This document shows positions 13,632 to 15,648 of a stretch of DNA of 15,648 nucleotides, piece by piece. This DNA is from W589 sp964611805 (GTDB lineage: Bacteria > Chloroflexota > Dehalococcoidia > Dehalococcoidales > Fen-1064): positions 1 through 15,648 of the forward strand of contig CAZTBG010000047.1 of NCBI GenBank assembly GCA_964611805.1, in the 5' to 3' direction. The number at the start of each line of letters is the position of its first letter. The first letter of the stretch is position 1. Under the pieces are notes generated by a model. It was not told the origin of the DNA. It saw only the letters and a program-made list of their open reading frames with translations, and searched no databases. Both the position numbers and the translations under genes were made by a program.

Positions 13632-15203
13632 CTATGTGACCTTTTTATCAGAAAAGATTTCTTCAATTAATAAATATTCATACTGGGTCGTACCATCAAA
13701 TACGACGTAGCGATGTGAACCGTGTGGACCGGTCGGACATTGGTGCAGTACTGGCTTGAGTAGTTCCTGCGCAACCTTAATCAATTCATCAAGAGAGTCT
13801 ACCACAACTATATTTTCGGTCGGTATTGCTAACGATATGTCCTTTGTGTTCACAATTATATTTGCGTATTTCTTTGTTACTCTTCCTACCACCTGCTCAA
13901 TATCTGTAGAAAGTTCAGACCCAGTTCTAAAACACATCACAAGGAAGAACACAAAGAGGACACAAGTAACACCAGCCAAGCTTGGAAACAGAATTCTTGC
14001 CTGTGTAACCGGCAACCACAGATATCTCTCCTGTCTTTCGATAGTCTGTGTTGTTTCTAAAGACCTGGGCTCAGTGTTCTCTAGGCTGTTGCTCCAGTTC
14101 AATACACTGCCAGTTAAATCCGTCATTAGACTCTGGGTGTATTCATCATCTATCAATCCGAAGTCTGTCTGAGCCAAGGTATGGACCTTTGCCTCAATGG
14201 TCAGATTGTGCTCTGAAGCAGAGATTCCTGTTTCCTGTTGGACGGTATCAAGGATTTCGGTGAATTGGCCCAGGTCAATGGGAAAGGTAATATCCACAGG
14301 CCCACTTATCTCCGTTGCTGGAACGAGAACAACAACATCGGACCATTTTCCCGGAATCTCTATGGTGGCAGTAATCTCAACCTCTTCCTCAAGCAGAGTG
14401 ATTGGCACATCAGCCTGCAACCTGTGGGAGAAGCTGAAAACTATGCTGTCCAGAAGCTTAAGAAAGACTATATCTTCCGGCCCCAGCGTCTTGGTGGTAG
14501 AATCTTCAGATACCATCGGGGGTTTCAAGGTTGTGGAATCATAGAGAGCGTTTGGTTTCAACTGTACTGTGTAGTCATACTTACCATACGAATTTCCATA
14601 TCTGTGGACAAGGTCTCCGTCTATATATACAAAAGACCCCGTTAGTCCCAGGAGCAGTGTTTGATTCATATTCTGGTACGTAAGCACGTCATCCGCTTCT
14701 ACATCGGTAACACTGGCTATGATTGTTACATCAAAGTTTGAGGTGGAGCTAACGCCTATTTCCTCGTCGATGGTCTGTGCTAGTTCCTTGAAATAAGCAA
14801 GGTCTACCGTGAAAGAGAGGGTAAAATTCCCCGTTTGAGTTTCGCTCGGTATCAGGGAAACAGTCTTTTCCCAGATGCCAGTCCTTTCTATGACGGCGTT
14901 GACCTCGACCTCCCGCAGTGCGGTTTTGTCTGAGTGGTAGCTGTAGGTCATGCTGATGTTTTCAATTAGATTGATAGGGTACTTCAAGCTTGACAACATG
15001 GCTTGTGAAGTGCCGTAAACATAGCTCGGCTTGACGTAGGCGGTGTAGTCGAACTTCCCTATGTGCTGGTAGTCAATCATCAAGGGCTCCTCTGCTACTG
15101 TAGGCCGTGAAAATGCTTGATATACGGCAATAAGCAGAAGAATCAGGAGGACCGAAGTGACTGCCAGTAGACCTATTCTCATCCCACGAGACACTATTTC
15201 CAA
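13632..15203 (-). CDS. DUF5305-type membrane protein with duplicated extracytoplasmic domain
   Basis: A 523-residue protein with an N-terminal membrane anchor or uncleaved signal (about 10-28), a large outer part, a second membrane helix (404-425) and a cytoplasmic tail of about 98 residues. The outer part has two copies of one domain. Copy 1 spans about 48-190 (HIGKFDYTAYVKPSY to LLGLTGS) and copy 2 about 206-366 (YGKYDYTVQLKPNAL to LMTDLTGS). Each has a similar strand pattern and a DLxxF helix. The tail contains VVVDSLDELIKVAQELLKPVL, typical of DUF5305 proteins in archaea, where they neighbour signal peptidases. The gene starts 73 bases after the TasA/CalY-like stop on the same strand. The start is uncertain: TTG 15203, or GTG 15194 which sits 10 bases from AAAGG. 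Function is unknown; assembly or anchoring of the neighbouring secreted protein is a reasonable guess. Confidence 0.75.
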   Translation of the reverse strand: MEIVSRGMRIGLLAVTSVLLILLLIAVYQAFSRPTVAEEPLMIDYQHIGKFDYTAYVKPSYVYGTSQAMLSSLKYPINLIENISMTYSYHSDKTALREVEVNAVIERTGIWEKTVSLIPSETQTGNFTLSFTVDLAYFKELAQTIDEEIGVSSTSNFDVTIIASVTDVEADDVLTYQNMNQTLLLGLTGSFVYIDGDLVHRYGNSYGKYDYTVQLKPNALYDSTTLKPPMVSEDSTTKTLGPEDIVFLKLLDSIVFSFSHRLQADVPITLLEEEVEITATIEIPGKWSDVVVLVPATEISGPVDITFPIDLGQFTEILDTVQQETGISASEHNLTIEAKVHTLAQTDFGLIDDEYTQSLMTDLTGSVLNWSNSLENTEPRSLETTQTIERQERYLWLPVTQARILFPSLAGVTCVLFVFFLVMCFRTGSELSTDIEQVVGRVTKKYANIIVNTKDISLAIPTENIVVVDSLDELIKVAQELLKPVLHQCPTGPHGSHRYVVFDGTTQYEYLLIEEIFSDKKVT

Positions 15204-15276
15204 GCCTTTCTTATCATGTTTTTACCAAACGATGAGCAGACGAATCAGGGAAATTCTGGAAGAGAAGTCCCCCATC

Positions 15277-15648
15277 TTATTCTGGCTTGAGCCTGAAGAG
15301 CATCGTCAGGTTAAAAGTATCACCCTGGAACTCATTCCCGGCATCCTGGTCAAACCTGACACTCATTTCAAAACGGGCCTCATTTGTGTTACCCTTATCC
15401 GGCAGCGGAAGATTGCTCAGGGGCTCTCGCTTGAGGTCGTAGAAGGTTATCCTGCCATCTCTATCGATATCGCGAATCCGCCATGAATGACTACAGCAAA
15501 GGTCAGGAGCTTTCCCCTTACGCGAGATGATAGTCAATTTGCCGGTTAGACAATCAATCTGCCATGTGCTGTTTTTGTAGATACACCGGGTAATGACCAT
15601 ATTCTTCGCCATCTCATCCGGATGCAGATTGGTGCCTGGGTCGGTGTC
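15277..15648 (-). CDS. TasA/CalY-like secreted protein, C-terminal part (runs off window)
   Basis: The frame is open from the stop at 15277 to the right edge at 15648, giving the last 123 residues of a longer protein; an internal ATG at 15612 is not the true start. The C-terminus matches the pattern of camelysin/TasA-like (SipW-dependent) proteins: SWRIRDIDRDGRITFYDLK, then PLSNLPLP, then FEMSVRFDQDAGNEFQGDTF and a final hydrophobic alternating strand NLTMLFRLKPE. Family members are secreted after cleavage by a SipW-type signal peptidase and can form surface fibres. Two cysteine groups (DCLTG and LCCSH) are present in the visible part. The neighbouring DUF5305 gene on the same strand supports a surface or secretion locus. 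Peptidase activity should not be assumed. Confidence 0.7.
   Translation of the reverse strand, partial: DTDPGTNLHPDEMAKNMVITRCIYKNSTWQIDCLTGKLTIISRKGKAPDLCCSHSWRIRDIDRDGRITFYDLKREPLSNLPLPDKGNTNEARFEMSVRFDQDAGNEFQGDTFNLTMLFRLKPE

Noticed and set aside
13424..13639. 71-codon open frame after metK
   Set aside because: No ribosome binding site, odd Trp-rich start, composition break inside the frame and no family resemblance; probably a chance frame or debris.
14238..14645. Long + strand frame opposite the DUF5305 gene
   Set aside because: Antisense shadow of a gene with clear membrane anchors and internal repeat; no start signals or known motifs.
1..15648. CRISPR array, rRNA, insertion sequence or prophage genes
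   Set aside because: No spaced direct repeats, rRNA segments, transposase or integrase motifs seen on either strand.

Overview
The window looks like part of a chromosome of an anaerobic Dehalococcoidia-like member of the Chloroflexota (inference). The clues are a short 'core' methionine synthase with only the catalytic half of MetE, an S-adenosylhomocysteinase ending without the usual C-terminal tail, an MTA phosphorylase of archaeal type with a CxC motif, a DUF6485 protein, and a TasA/CalY-like secreted protein beside a DUF5305 membrane protein. Most housekeeping genes are GC-rich and on the + strand. Several AT-richer stretches (about 1190-2600, 8400-8950 and 13400-15648) look like accessory DNA.

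Layout. 1-124: hairpin-rich intergenic DNA, then a strong ribosome binding site. 125-1186: mtnA, which has no ATG/GTG/TTG at the expected start and appears to begin at an ATA. 1236-2436: an AT-rich cassette with a zinc-ribbon/transglutaminase-like protein (+) and a convergent four-helix membrane protein (-). 2458-2486: a near-consensus sigma-70 promoter. 2619-4515: mtnP and a core-MetE-type methionine synthase. 4516-4824: palindromes and a two-hairpin repeat. 4825-6345: a QW-repeat (squalene-cyclase-like fold) protein followed by a methyltransferase. 6426-7312: DUF6485 protein, a 30-residue basic miniprotein and a THEP1-type NTPase. 7386-9564: an aminoglycoside-phosphotransferase-like protein, a lipoprotein and a P-loop kinase-like protein. 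9580-10443: a PHP phosphoesterase. 10545-10745: a small protein with AT-hook-like ends and a Cys4 core. 10852-13344: ahcY-metK. 13632-15648 (-): a TasA/CalY-like protein (cut by the window edge) and a duplicated-ectodomain DUF5305 protein.

How the genes fit together. Five genes in two groups form a compact methyl cycle. MetK makes SAM and methyltransferases turn it into SAH. AhcY splits SAH to homocysteine and adenosine, and the core methionine synthase regenerates methionine. MtnP and MtnA recycle 5'-methylthioadenosine as far as methylthioribulose-1-phosphate. No gene for the later aerobic steps (mtnB, C, D, E) is in the window. The minus-strand pair at the right end is probably the tail of a cell-surface fibre or secretion locus that continues beyond the window.
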